Shown: one piece after another, positions 16,163-26,023 of the stretch
Layout of the letters: each line of letters opens with the position of its first letter
Position numbering within the stretch: position 1 is the stretch's first letter
Assembly: GCA_045616685.1 (NCBI GenBank)
Contig: JAZLHF010000022.1
Span: 124,001-188,000 of the forward strand
Origin: UBA1764 sp045616685
Lineage (GTDB): Bacteria; Bacillota; Clostridia; Peptostreptococcales; Anaerovoracaceae
Length of the DNA: 64,000 nucleotides
Reading direction: 5' to 3'
The notes under the pieces: model-generated
The model's database searches: none
Told to the model about the DNA's origin: nothing
The model's input: the letters and a program-made list of their open reading frames with translations, nothing else
Translations under genes and position numbers: made by a program

Positions 16163-17338
16163 TTAATCTAAAGATACTTCTCTCTCCTGTAAGAACTTTG
16201 GAATTGGGAAATCATTCTCTGGATTATATCCTGTGCCAGCAAAGAGATCTTGAGTCAAAGTTGCCTTTAATTGCTCTCTTGCAGCTTCGGCTTCTTGAGC
16301 AGCCTGCTGCGCTTCATCTTCACGAATAGTTTCTGCAACTGTTTCAAGTGGAGCATCTACTGAGCGGCGACCCATTGTTTCTTCAAAGCCTGTAGCAATT
16401 ACTGTAACCTTAATCTGATCAGCGAGTTCTTCGCATACTGTTGTACCAACGATGATGATAGCATCAGGATCAGCCTCTTCTGCGATATAATCTGCTGCCT
16501 GGTTAAATTCAAGGATACCAAGATCATATCCCCCAGCCACATTAAGAAGAACTGCTTTTGCACCCTTAACGTTAGTTTCAAGTAGCGGGCTTTCAACAGC
16601 CATTTGAATGGCTTTTTCTACTCTGTTTTCTCCTGTTGCTACTCCGACACCCATATGAGCAATGCCTCTGTCTGTCATTACTGTCTTAACGTCTGCAAAG
16701 TCAAGGTTAATGATTCCAGAGTCACTAATTAAACTTGAGATACCTTCAACGCCCTGCTTTAAAACATCGTCAGCAAGTGCGAATGCCTGCATCATGCTTG
16801 TGTTCTTGTCTGCAATTTGAAGAAGTTTATCATTAGGAACAACTACTAAAGAATCAACGTAGTTCTTTAAGAACTTAACGCCCAGTTCAGCATGTTCTTT
16901 TCTTCTGCGGCCTTCAAATGTAAATGGCTTTGTTACAACACCAACTGTAAGTGCGCCAGAAAGCTTTGAGGCTTTTGCAATAATTGGGGCTGCGCCAGTT
17001 CCTGTTCCACCGCCCATACCAGCTGTGATAAACACCATATCTGCGCCTTGAATATTATGTTCAATTGCTTCAAGACTTTCTTCTGCTGATTTTTGTCCAA
17101 CTTCTGGATTACCGCCAGCACCAAGGCCCTTTGTAAGTTTTTCACCAATCTGAACTTTTAATTCGGCCTTTGATGAATTTAAAGCTTGGCGATCTGTATT
17201 TACAGCGATGTAACTTACACCGTGCAAACCAGAATCAATCATTCTATTTACAGCATTGCAACCTGCTCCGCCCACACCGATAACTTTAATAACTGCAGGA
17301 TTTGTGTTAGGAGCGTCAAATTGAAGCATTGGAGCCAT
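16163..17338 (-). CDS. ftsZ: Cell division GTPase FtsZ
   Basis: A 391-residue tubulin homologue that forms the division ring. The GTP signature GGGTGTGAAP is near residue 108 and the T7 synergy region NLDFADVKTVM near 205-215. The C-terminus is acidic and variable from about 320 and ends with a short conserved-peptide-like segment (NDFPIPKFLQER). AGAGAGG precedes the ATG at 17338. It is separated from ftsQ by a terminator, so it probably has its own promoter. No ftsA lies between ftsQ and ftsZ and no spoIIGA follows. Confidence 0.97.
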   Translation of the reverse strand: MAPMLQFDAPNTNPAVIKVIGVGGAGCNAVNRMIDSGLHGVSYIAVNTDRQALNSSKAELKVQIGEKLTKGLGAGGNPEVGQKSAEESLEAIEHNIQGADMVFITAGMGGGTGTGAAPIIAKASKLSGALTVGVVTKPFTFEGRRRKEHAELGVKFLKNYVDSLVVVPNDKLLQIADKNTSMMQAFALADDVLKQGVEGISSLISDSGIINLDFADVKTVMTDRGIAHMGVGVATGENRVEKAIQMAVESPLLETNVKGAKAVLLNVAGGYDLGILEFNQAADYIAEEADPDAIIIVGTTVCEELADQIKVTVIATGFEETMGRRSVDAPLETVAETIREDEAQQAAQEAEAAREQLKATLTQDLFAGTGYNPENDFPIPKFLQEREVSLD

Positions 17339-17388
17339 TTTTATACCTCTCTAAAATAAATATACTTTTACTGAATTATTTTAACATA

Positions 17389-17414
17389 AAAAAAGGGTGT
17401 TTTACACCCTTTTT
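17389..17414 (-). terminator. Terminator between ftsQ and ftsZ
   Basis: AAAAAGGGTGT (minus strand) pairs with ACACCC and is followed by TTTTTTTATG; loop of three bases. It marks the end of the mraZ-ftsQ cluster or a partial attenuator in front of ftsZ. Confidence 0.8.
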
Positions 17415-17440
17415 CTACAATATATTGTGCTTTTTTTGAG

Positions 17441-18208
17441 CTAATTATCCATTTTAGGACTAAATGCGATGTAATTGTCCTTTCCGACCTTAATTATGCC
17501 TCGCGTAATGCCCTCTTGGAACTGTTCCTCAACCAGTTTTTTAATTGCAAGCATTTGAGCAGTAATGTTTTCAGGGGTACCTTCACAGTACAATTCATCG
17601 TAAATATAGGCTTTAACCGTTACAGCTGAAAAGTTTATTTTTTTAAAGAAAAGGTCATTGTCATGCATAACCTTTAAAAGAGCCAAAGTATTGGTCAATA
17701 GATAGCTCTGTTCAACATCTAAAGCTACTCCAGGAGTTGCATCATTAATTGCCGCTCTGTCGAATTCTAAAAGAGGAAGAAACGGAAGTTCATCAGCCAA
17801 TCTAAGGACCATTCCATCGTTATCAATCAATGCATACTTACCATCAAATGGAACGCATGCATATTCAACGCGCTCTTCTATAGTGATTTCTACAGTATTT
17901 GGTAAATGCCTCCTAATTTCAACGTTTTTGATATATGAATCTGCAATCAATTTATCTTTTGCCGGAGCAAGCTTCTGCTTAAATGTATTAATTCCAGTAG
18001 AAAGTTCTGCAAGGTCCTGTATCTGCGCAGCTGTATAGTAATTATTACCCTCAACGTCAAAATAACGCACGTTAAATAATGACGAGCGTAGCACAAGAAT
18101 CACGCCAACAATAAAGGCTATGATAATGAGCAGACGTAAGAAGTAATGCTTCTTACGTCTTTTCTTTTTCTTCTTTGGTGTTGTCTGAGTGTTTGTTCCG
18201 TTATCCAT
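17441..18208 (-). CDS. ftsQ: Cell division protein FtsQ/DivIB
   Basis: A 255-residue bitopic membrane protein: basic cytoplasmic tail (PKKKKKRRKKH, about 10-21), one transmembrane helix (about 23-42), an extracytoplasmic POTRA domain (FDVEGNNYYTAAQIQDLA, about 50-115) and the FtsQ/DivIB beta domain. It links FtsL and FtsB/DivIC in the divisome. It overlaps the murG stop by 8 nt. Confidence 0.9.
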   Translation of the reverse strand: MDNGTNTQTTPKKKKKRRKKHYFLRLLIIIAFIVGVILVLRSSLFNVRYFDVEGNNYYTAAQIQDLAELSTGINTFKQKLAPAKDKLIADSYIKNVEIRRHLPNTVEITIEERVEYACVPFDGKYALIDNDGMVLRLADELPFLPLLEFDRAAINDATPGVALDVEQSYLLTNTLALLKVMHDNDLFFKKINFSAVTVKAYIYDELYCEGTPENITAQMLAIKKLVEEQFQEGITRGIIKVGKDNYIAFSPKMDN

Positions 18209-19241
18209 AAATGTTCTGATATATTATATCAGTCGCATCAATTTTAGCAATCTCTTTTGCTTTAGAAGACATATTTTTTAATGTCTGTTCGTCTTTAAGC
18301 AGTTCCTTAACCTTTTCTGCTAAAAGACCTATGTTTTCTTTTAAGTCTTTTTCTTCAACGATAATTGCTGCTCCAGCATCAGCAACAGACTTAGCGTTGT
18401 AATACTGGTGATTAGCAGTTACGTTTGGAGAAGGAATAAAAATGGCAGGCTTTTCGCTAGCCAAAATTTCAGATAAAGTTATAGCTCCGGATCTTGAGAT
18501 AACTAATTTAGCCTTAGCCATTCTTTGAGCCATATTATTCTCATAGTCCACAAGTGTTACATTTTCAGGCATTTCATGTTTTTTAATATCCTCATAATAA
18601 CGTTTGCCGGTGACAAAAACAATTTTATCGTTAACCTGTTTTATTAACTCTAAAGCAGCATTATTTATCATCTCTGCTCCAAGTGATCCCCCACAGATTA
18701 AGATTCCTTCATCGTCACTATGATCTGTATCAATAAACTCTTTACGAATTGGGTTGCCTGTTAAAACTAATTTATTCTGATGTCTGAAATGTTTAGCTGC
18801 TTCAGGAAAACTGATAAACACTTTCTCACATACTGGCTCTAGAAACCTATTTGCGATTCCCGGGAATGCATTCTGCTCATGAATATAGCACTTAATATGA
18901 TGATCATGTGCACACATAAGAACAGTACCTGTTACATATCCCCCAGTCCCGATTACAACATCAGGCTTAAAACTCTCGATTATCTTGTGCACCTCATGCC
19001 CACCGCGAATAAACTTCTCTACAACCTCAATGTTCTTAATAAGATGCTTTCTGTTAATACCTTGAGCTTCAATACCTTTAATTTCGTAACCAGCAGCTGG
19101 AACCAATCTATTTTCCATACCGTGCTTGGTACCTACGAATAAAATTTCAACATCAGGATTATGCTCTTTAATTTTGTCTGCGATTGCAATGGCTGGATAG
19201 ATATGTCCACCAGTTCCACCGCAAGTCATAATTACTCTCAT
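18201..19241 (-). CDS. murG: UDP-GlcNAc:undecaprenyl-PP-MurNAc-pentapeptide GlcNAc transferase
   Basis: A 346-residue GT28-family enzyme that makes lipid II from lipid I at the inner face of the membrane. The N-terminal CGGTGGHIYPAIAIA glycine-rich loop (residues 7-21) and the C-terminal nucleotide-sugar site (SRSGAITLSEILA...) are present. Length is typical. It follows ftsW after 2 nt. Confidence 0.95.
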   Translation of the reverse strand: MRVIMTCGGTGGHIYPAIAIADKIKEHNPDVEILFVGTKHGMENRLVPAAGYEIKGIEAQGINRKHLIKNIEVVEKFIRGGHEVHKIIESFKPDVVIGTGGYVTGTVLMCAHDHHIKCYIHEQNAFPGIANRFLEPVCEKVFISFPEAAKHFRHQNKLVLTGNPIRKEFIDTDHSDDEGILICGGSLGAEMINNAALELIKQVNDKIVFVTGKRYYEDIKKHEMPENVTLVDYENNMAQRMAKAKLVISRSGAITLSEILASEKPAIFIPSPNVTANHQYYNAKSVADAGAAIIVEEKDLKENIGLLAEKVKELLKDEQTLKNMSSKAKEIAKIDATDIIYQNIYG

Positions 19242-19243
19242 TA

Positions 19244-20392
19244 CTAGCCCTCTTCTTCAGGCACATCATCAGCCTGTCTTGATACATTTAAAACTATACC
19301 AATCAAAGCAAGAATTACAAGTGTAGCATTACCACCTTGTGACATAAACGGTAAGAATACGCCTGTAGGTGGAAATGAAGCTGTTACAACTAAGATATTT
19401 AATATTACATGTATCGCTAATAAAGCTCCTGTACCAGCTGCTAAATAACAACCAAAGGTATCTTTAGCCCTAAGAGCAATACTTATAATTCTTCCAATTA
19501 ATACTGCATATAAAATTAGCAATACGATAACGCCAATCAAGCCAAGTTCTTCACCAATAATTGGAAGGATAAAGTCTGACTGAGGCTCTGGTAAATACAA
19601 TGTTTTCTGAATGCTACGTCCAAGACCTACGCCTTTAAGCCCGCCAGATCCAAATGCCAACAAACCCTGAATAACCTGATACCCATCACCAATAGGATCA
19701 GCCCACGGGTCAAGAGCTGTCATAAGTCTTGTGTGCATATAACCATCATCTATGAAATAAAAATATAAAAATCCTAAAAGCCCTACTCCCATACCTATAC
19801 CAAGCCACCAGAGTGGTAGCCCTGCAATTATCATCATCACAAATCCAATCGCAAAAACAATAATAGCTGTTGATAGATTTGGCTGCAAATAAACTAGTAT
19901 GGCAGCAATAGCAAGAATTGCAAATGCATATAGCGCATTACGCCCTTTTCTCAATGTATTAGGCTGGGCGCTGAACCATGAAGCGAAGAACAATATAAGT
20001 GCAGCTTTGAAAATTTCACTTGGCATAAGTGTGACAGGGCCAATTTTAAACCATCTTGTAGCATTATTAATTGTAGATGTTAATCCTGTATTTCTAAGTA
20101 AAAGTAATAGTATTAAAAGCCCAAAGCCAATTTCCATGCCAAGTAACGAGAACCGTCTAAGAAAATGATAGTCAATTCTTGATAAGAATAACAGTACTCC
20201 CCATCCAAGCACAAACCACATGATGTTAGAAAACAGCATACTATATGGGCTTCCAGTCTTAGAGATAGAATAATAATACGAAGCAGAAAAAGCCATCACA
20301 ATGCCAAAGAGTGATAACAACAGAGTTGTTATCACTAAAGGGAAATCCATTGCATGGAACTTATGAATTATAATTTTATTCTTCTTTTTCAT
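19244..20392 (-). CDS. ftsW: Septal peptidoglycan polymerase FtsW (SEDS family)
   Basis: A 382-residue polytopic protein with about ten transmembrane helices and SEDS signatures (FKIGPVTLMPSEIFK, LQPNLSTA, FILPIIGEELGLIG, FLPFMSQGG). It polymerises lipid II at the septum together with the class B PBP encoded at 23954-25984. It lies between murD and murG, the standard dcw order. Confidence 0.94.
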   Translation of the reverse strand: MKKKNKIIIHKFHAMDFPLVITTLLLSLFGIVMAFSASYYYSISKTGSPYSMLFSNIMWFVLGWGVLLFLSRIDYHFLRRFSLLGMEIGFGLLILLLLLRNTGLTSTINNATRWFKIGPVTLMPSEIFKAALILFFASWFSAQPNTLRKGRNALYAFAILAIAAILVYLQPNLSTAIIVFAIGFVMMIIAGLPLWWLGIGMGVGLLGFLYFYFIDDGYMHTRLMTALDPWADPIGDGYQVIQGLLAFGSGGLKGVGLGRSIQKTLYLPEPQSDFILPIIGEELGLIGVIVLLILYAVLIGRIISIALRAKDTFGCYLAAGTGALLAIHVILNILVVTASFPPTGVFLPFMSQGGNATLVILALIGIVLNVSRQADDVPEEEG

Positions 20393-20395
20393 TAA

Positions 20396-21610
20396 CTATA
20401 AGTTATTTACTAAATTTCTAAAGTCATCGCCACGTTCTTCAAAGTTCTTATACATATCCCAACTTGCACATGCTGGAGAAAGTAATACAGTATCCCCTTT
20501 TTGAGCAAGCTCATGGGCTTTATCGACGCATTCTGACATATCATTGCATGCAATGATTTTTCCTTTGTCAAAACCAAGTTCGATAGCTTTATTAGCGAAT
20601 CTCGGGCCAGTCACACCAAGAGTTAAAATATATTTAACCTTACCATTAAAGTTACCAATAAGTCCTGTAAAATCTGAATTCTTTTCATAGCCCCCAGCAA
20701 TGAGAATAATGTCTCCATTAGTTGCTTCTATAGCCTTAATTGTTGAATCCGGATTTGTTCCCTTTGAATCATTTACATAGCGAACACCATTTAACTCACG
20801 AACAAATTCCATTCTATGTTCAACACCCTTGAATTTAGCAATTGTCTTTAGAATAATTTCTTCACTAATTCCTGCGCATCTAGCAATTGCTGCGGCAGCC
20901 AAAGCATTTTGCATATTGTGATCTCCAGGAATCTGAATATTATCAATATGAGAAATCTTACTAGAAAAACCTACAAGTTTAGGCCCCTTAAGCGACTCTG
21001 CAATTGAAACACAATTTAAATCATCCAGATTATATACAAAGAAATCATCCGCGGTCTGGTTAGATGCAACCTTAGCCTTAATTGATGCATAGTTTTCAAA
21101 TGTGTTATGCCTGTCTAGATGATCCGGAGTAATATTTAAAATTACAGAAATATGTGCATGAAAATCTCTAACCGTTTCAAGTTGAAAAGAAGAAACCTCT
21201 GTTACCATTATTGTATCTTTGGTTGCAGTCATAACTTCTTGTGAAACAGGTTCTCCGATATTCCCAACAACGCGTGTATCAAAACCAGCTGCCTTAAAAA
21301 TTTCTCCTGTCAAAGCAGTGGTTGTAGTCTTGCCATTAGTACCAGTTATTGCAATAAAAGTTCCACTGCAATTTTCATATGCAGTTTCAAGTTCTCCCGT
21401 AAGCTTTTTGTTTAATTTTTTTGCCTCTTCAGCCATTGGATGTGTTAAAGAAACACCAGGTGATAATAAGACTTCATCAAAATCAGAAACGCAAGGTTTC
21501 TGAGATTTAAGCATTTTATCATCCCAAATAAATGTTTCAGCTTTTCCTTCAAGAAGTCTTTTAGCTGCTTGACCAGATTTTCCAGATCCAATAATTAATA
21601 CTTTTTTCAT
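20396..21610 (-). CDS. murD: UDP-MurNAc-L-alanine:D-glutamate ligase
   Basis: A 404-residue Mur ligase with an N-terminal Rossmann-like UDP-binding domain, the ATP loop AITGTNGKTTTTAL (about 89-102), the DHLDRH motif and a C-terminal ligase domain (YVNDSKGTNPDST). It adds D-Glu in cytoplasmic peptidoglycan precursor synthesis. It begins one base after the mraY stop. Confidence 0.95.
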   Translation of the reverse strand: MKKVLIIGSGKSGQAAKRLLEGKAETFIWDDKMLKSQKPCVSDFDEVLLSPGVSLTHPMAEEAKKLNKKLTGELETAYENCSGTFIAITGTNGKTTTTALTGEIFKAAGFDTRVVGNIGEPVSQEVMTATKDTIMVTEVSSFQLETVRDFHAHISVILNITPDHLDRHNTFENYASIKAKVASNQTADDFFVYNLDDLNCVSIAESLKGPKLVGFSSKISHIDNIQIPGDHNMQNALAAAAIARCAGISEEIILKTIAKFKGVEHRMEFVRELNGVRYVNDSKGTNPDSTIKAIEATNGDIILIAGGYEKNSDFTGLIGNFNGKVKYILTLGVTGPRFANKAIELGFDKGKIIACNDMSECVDKAHELAQKGDTVLLSPACASWDMYKNFEERGDDFRNLVNNL

Positions 21611-21611
21611 T

Positions 21612-22541
21612 TTACTTTACTGAAAAATAAGCAATAAGTGATAAAGCTAAAGTTATAAGTGAGAATACGCATACAACTTTTGTTTCTTTCCAACCACCAA
21701 GTTCAAAATGATGATGTATTGGCGCCATTCTAAAGAATCTTCTTCCATTCTGAGTTTTAAATACAACGACCTGAATAATGACGCTTAATGCTTCTATAAC
21801 ATAAATGCCTCCGGCTATTGGAAGAACAAATTCATAATCAGAAAGAATAGCGCATGCAGCTAGCGCTCCACCAAGAGCTAACGACCCGGTGTCACCCATG
21901 AATAACTTGGCAGGATGCCTGTTTAACATAAGGAAACCCAGGCAGGCACCACTAATGCAAAATGCGACAACACTTGCCTCATCTCTACAAATAAAAGCAA
22001 ATGCTAATGCACAGACTGCAGTCACGCTACTAGCAAGCCCGTCTAATCCATCTGTAAGGTTTACTGCATTTGTCATCGCAACCATCACAAATACAACAAA
22101 TGGATAGAAAAACCAACCGAAATCAACTGTTTGTTTTGCAAACGGAATAAACACTGTTGTTCCGTTCATACCTTTAATAATGGTTATCACAATTGCAACA
22201 GCAATTTGAAATATCAATTTTTGTTTAGCTGTTAATCCTAAATTTCTTTTCTTAACAACTTTAATATAATCATCAATAAATCCAACTGCGCCATAACAAA
22301 TCATAACGCCACACATAAGAACAGTATTAAAACTTGGCGCCTTTACTAAACTTGTGATACAAATTGCAAGGATGATTGCCACACCGCCCATTGTCGGAGT
22401 GCCTGATTTAGACTGATGAGATTCTGGGCCTTCTTCTCTAATACTTTGACCCGCATTAAGCCTCTTTAAAAGCGGAAGTTCAAGTTTAGTAAACAAATAA
22501 GCAAGTGCATATGCTGCTATCAAAATTAAAAAACCGTCCAT
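21612..22541 (-). CDS. mraY: Phospho-MurNAc-pentapeptide transferase
   Basis: A 309-residue integral membrane enzyme that makes lipid I on undecaprenyl phosphate. Visible motifs are GTPTMGGVAII, GFIDDYIK, TNAVNLTDGLDGLA and MAPIHHHFELGGWKETK, with about ten transmembrane helices. It lies between murF and murD. Confidence 0.96.
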   Translation of the reverse strand: MDGFLILIAAYALAYLFTKLELPLLKRLNAGQSIREEGPESHQSKSGTPTMGGVAIILAICITSLVKAPSFNTVLMCGVMICYGAVGFIDDYIKVVKKRNLGLTAKQKLIFQIAVAIVITIIKGMNGTTVFIPFAKQTVDFGWFFYPFVVFVMVAMTNAVNLTDGLDGLASSVTAVCALAFAFICRDEASVVAFCISGACLGFLMLNRHPAKLFMGDTGSLALGGALAACAILSDYEFVLPIAGGIYVIEALSVIIQVVVFKTQNGRRFFRMAPIHHHFELGGWKETKVVCVFSLITLALSLIAYFSVK

Positions 22542-22550
22542 TGTTTCTCC

Positions 22551-23954
22551 TTAGTATTTTAAACTGCGAATCATTTCCGCAATTTTACTTACTTTTGTTG
22601 AATTTGATCCCTTTACTAAAACTGCATCTCCAGGACCAATTAATGTCATAACACGCTCTGCAGCAGCATCAACATTAGGGAATCTAATTATGCTGATATT
22701 ATCAGACTTTGTCATAGCACCTTCTGCCATAAGGCAAGCATTTCTGCCAATTGCAATCAATAAATCAATGCCAAGTTCTCCCGCTTTTGCGCCTGTTTGG
22801 ATATGCCCTTTTTGCTCATCTTCGCCAAGCTCATACATATCACCTAGAATTGCAACATGTCTATCAGCTTCTATCTTTGAAAGAACTTCGAGCCCAGCGG
22901 CCATTGAAGCAGGATTTGCATTATAACTATCATCTAAAAGCAACAATCCGTTTACATCTTCAAAAGCAAGCCTGCGATCTGTTCCAGCAACGGAAGCTAA
23001 GGCCTTTGTAATACCAGCGACCGGAACATCATATAAAATTCCACATGTTGCTGCCAAAGCAGCATTAATTGCATTATGAGTTCCAAGAAGTGGTAAATCA
23101 ATATGAATTTCTTCATCAATTAATTTCAAATCAAATGAAATGCCTTTAAGCCCTTTATCCTCTAAGTTTCTAATCTTCACGCTTGCTTCATCGCGGCCGC
23201 CAACTGGAATCGCAATAAAGTTCATCTTAGTCCTCTTTTTAAGGGAATACATATCAAGAAACGGAGAATCACTATTATAAATTAAAGAATTACCACGTTC
23301 CATGTAATGTGTAATTTCAAGCTTAGCATCAGCAATAGCTTCTTTGCTACCAAGCTTTTCAAGATGACTATCTCCTATTATCGTGATAATTCCAGTATCA
23401 GGCTTTACCCAAGAACAATAACCATCAATCTCATTCTTCTTATCCATGCCCATCTCATACACAATCATCTCCGTGTCAAGATTTGCAAGGAAAGTTGTCA
23501 TATATAAACCTAAATTTGTATTGTAATTTTTTTGAGAGCAAACTGTTTTATATTTCGTTGAAAGAATATCAGCTACAAGAGATTTTGTAGTGGTTTTGCC
23601 AACACTACCAGTTACACCAATCTTCTTAACATCAAGTAAACCAAGGTACCATTCAGCCATATTTTTAAATGCCTGCTGTGTATCATGAGCAAGAATTACT
23701 GTAGCATCTTCATAATCTTTCATAAGTTTGCTCACAGCATTCATATCGGACATTAAAAATACCCTACAACCCTTAGCATATGCACCATCTGCAAAATCAT
23801 GACCATCGTTTATTTCGCCAACAATACAAACAAACATCGAACCAGTTTTTGCTTCTCTGGAATCAATGACAATATTATCAATAATAGCCTTTGAATCACC
23901 AAACAATCTTGATTTTGATGCTTTTGCAAGATCAACGACTCTTAACTTTTTCAT
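22551..23954 (-). CDS. murF: UDP-MurNAc-tripeptide:D-Ala-D-Ala ligase
   Basis: A 467-residue Mur ligase with the ATP loop VTGSVGKTTTKSL (about 116-128), a YEMGMDKKNEI segment and the C-terminal DDSYNANPASM motif typical of MurF. It completes the pentapeptide precursor. The start codon overlaps the last base of the PBP gene. Confidence 0.94.
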   Translation of the reverse strand: MKKLRVVDLAKASKSRLFGDSKAIIDNIVIDSREAKTGSMFVCIVGEINDGHDFADGAYAKGCRVFLMSDMNAVSKLMKDYEDATVILAHDTQQAFKNMAEWYLGLLDVKKIGVTGSVGKTTTKSLVADILSTKYKTVCSQKNYNTNLGLYMTTFLANLDTEMIVYEMGMDKKNEIDGYCSWVKPDTGIITIIGDSHLEKLGSKEAIADAKLEITHYMERGNSLIYNSDSPFLDMYSLKKRTKMNFIAIPVGGRDEASVKIRNLEDKGLKGISFDLKLIDEEIHIDLPLLGTHNAINAALAATCGILYDVPVAGITKALASVAGTDRRLAFEDVNGLLLLDDSYNANPASMAAGLEVLSKIEADRHVAILGDMYELGEDEQKGHIQTGAKAGELGIDLLIAIGRNACLMAEGAMTKSDNISIIRFPNVDAAAERVMTLIGPGDAVLVKGSNSTKVSKIAEMIRSLKY

Positions 23955-25984
23955 TATTCAACAGCTCCTATTTCTTCAGGTATAGTTTCCTCATAATAAA
24001 GTGTTACATACGATCTTGTTGCAACTTGAGTACCAGCTTTTGGATACTGGTCAATTACAACTGCATCATAAGTAGTTGTTTTTTCAGGACTCATCTGGAC
24101 TTCTAAGCCCAAACCTCCGATAATGCCAATTGCATTTTCGCAATCTTTTCCAGTCAAATTTGGTACTGTTACCTTTCCCTTATTTAAAGCTTTTAAATCA
24201 GCTTCTGTATACTCTGGATGTACTCCTAAATATGGAAGTACTTCTGCTAAAATATCATGTGCGCAAGGAGCTGCAGTATTTGAACCGTAAAGAACTCCTC
24301 TTGGCGTGTCAACAATAACAAGAATTGCAATCTGCGGATTATCAATTGGAGCAACCCCTAAGAACGATGCGAATACATCAGTATCTGAATATCCACCAGC
24401 AACAGGCTTTGTCGCGGTACCAGTTTTCCCTCCGATTTTGTAGCCCGGGATTTTTGCCTTTCCGCCGCCACCTTCAGAAACTACTTTTTCCATTATGCTT
24501 AAAACATCTTGGGAAGTCTGCTCTGAAATAGTACGACTTTTAATTATAGGATCATATTCCTCAACAACATTCCCTTCTGAATCTAAAACACCCTTTACAA
24601 AGCGAGGCTGCATAAGATAACCATCATTTGCAATTGATCCAACAGCAACAACAAGGCTTACTGGTGTAACAGCGATACCTTGTCCATAAGACATTGTTGC
24701 GAGTCCTACACTGTTCTTTCTCTGAAGAATGTTTCCACTTTCGCCTGGATAATCAACTCCAGTTTTTTCTGTTAAACCAAAATTGTTTAAACCTTCGTAA
24801 TATCTGTCAAGCCCAATTCTTTGTGCCAGTTTAATCATTACTGGATTGCAAGAATTTTCTACAGCCTCATAAAGCGTTTCTTGGCCATGGCTTAATGGAT
24901 AATACCAACACTTAAGTTCTTGGTCCGCAACTTTTACAGGACGGCAATCATTAAAAGTTTCGGTCATGTATGTGACGCCGTACTCTAATGCTAAAGATGT
25001 TGTAATCAATTTAAACGTCGAACCAGGTTCATAAACATCATTTATGCAGAAATTTCGCCACATCTGATTAAGATATATGGCCTGAGCTTCTGGGGTCATA
25101 TTTTCAAAAGCTTCCTCATCCTTTTCAAGAGGCTTTCTTGGGTAGTTAGGATCAAAGTCTTCTGTCTGTGCCATAGCTAAGATGTCTCCGGTATTAACAT
25201 CATAAATCATGCACATTGCCCTATCAGCATTACAGTCAATAACTGCCTGAGCAATTTTTTCAGTAACAATTTTTTGAATAGTTTGATCAATTGTTAACCA
25301 AAGAGTTGAGCCATCTTCTGGTTCGTAATATTTATCAACACCATAAGCCAGCGTATTCCTTTTGTTATCTTTATTTGTAATTCGGCGCCCGTCAAGACCA
25401 GATAGAATGCTATTATATTGAAGCTCTAAGCCTCCAATCCCATCGCCGTCATCATTTGTTAATCCAAGAACTTGTGATAAGAATAATCCATTAGGATAAT
25501 AACGCCTTGTATCTTCCGTAATCTCTATTCCAGGAATTTTTGCGGCTTTTACAAGTTCCACTACATCGTCTTCAACATTTTTTTTAAGTTTAAGAAGCTT
25601 TGAATTAGACATGATAGACTTTTCAACATCATCTTCATCCATGTCTAAAAGAGTTGCAAGCTGTCTTATGTATAAAAGAGTATTAGCCTCTTGCTCTTTT
25701 TGATCATCGCCCTGAGATTTTAATGTTTCAGGTCTTACCCACACCGTATGTGTTGTAGCAGAAATGGCCAAATCATTTCCGTTTCTATCAACGATGCGAC
25801 CACGATCAGCTTTTACAATACTATCTGACGTTTGTTGCTTAATAGCAAGGATAGAATACTCCTCGCCTCTGATAATCATCTGATAGCCAATCCTTAAAGC
25901 AAGAGCGAAAAATGCTATAAGCACAATTGCCAGGCATGTCAAAAGTCTTTTTTTAGTTTTGTAAGTAATATTATTCTTGTTCAC
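23954..25984 (-). CDS. Division class B penicillin-binding protein with PASTA domain (PBP2B/FtsI type)
   Basis: A 676-residue bitopic transpeptidase: one N-terminal membrane helix (about 12-34), a dimerisation domain, a transpeptidase domain with GSTFK near 321, SCN near 378 and KTGTA near 521, and one PASTA domain at about 605-665 (VTVPNLTGKDCENAIGIIGG). It crosslinks septal peptidoglycan with FtsW. SpoVD-like sporulation PBPs share this layout, but the dcw position argues for the vegetative enzyme. The only reasonable start is GTG at 25984, directly after a pyrimidine tract with no Shine-Dalgarno sequence; a terminator-like hairpin lies before it. Confidence 0.9.
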   Translation of the reverse strand: MNKNNITYKTKKRLLTCLAIVLIAFFALALRIGYQMIIRGEEYSILAIKQQTSDSIVKADRGRIVDRNGNDLAISATTHTVWVRPETLKSQGDDQKEQEANTLLYIRQLATLLDMDEDDVEKSIMSNSKLLKLKKNVEDDVVELVKAAKIPGIEITEDTRRYYPNGLFLSQVLGLTNDDGDGIGGLELQYNSILSGLDGRRITNKDNKRNTLAYGVDKYYEPEDGSTLWLTIDQTIQKIVTEKIAQAVIDCNADRAMCMIYDVNTGDILAMAQTEDFDPNYPRKPLEKDEEAFENMTPEAQAIYLNQMWRNFCINDVYEPGSTFKLITTSLALEYGVTYMTETFNDCRPVKVADQELKCWYYPLSHGQETLYEAVENSCNPVMIKLAQRIGLDRYYEGLNNFGLTEKTGVDYPGESGNILQRKNSVGLATMSYGQGIAVTPVSLVVAVGSIANDGYLMQPRFVKGVLDSEGNVVEEYDPIIKSRTISEQTSQDVLSIMEKVVSEGGGGKAKIPGYKIGGKTGTATKPVAGGYSDTDVFASFLGVAPIDNPQIAILVIVDTPRGVLYGSNTAAPCAHDILAEVLPYLGVHPEYTEADLKALNKGKVTVPNLTGKDCENAIGIIGGLGLEVQMSPEKTTTYDAVVIDQYPKAGTQVATRSYVTLYYEETIPEEIGAVE

Positions 25985-26018
25985 AAAAAAGGAAAAATGG
26001 CGCCTTAAATAGGCGCCA
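25985..26018 (-). terminator. Terminator-like hairpin between ftsL and the PBP gene
   Basis: TGGCGCCT (minus strand) pairs perfectly with AGGCGCCA around a 5-nt loop (25998-26018) and is followed by TTTTTCCTTTTTT up to the GTG start. It has the form of an intrinsic terminator inside the dcw cluster. Confidence 0.7.
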
Positions 26019-26023
26019 ATATT

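Noticed and set aside
23954..25984. Sporulation-specific PBP SpoVD
   Set aside because: Domain layout would fit, but the gene is the only class B PBP in the dcw run and no sporulation genes are near, so the division enzyme is more likely.
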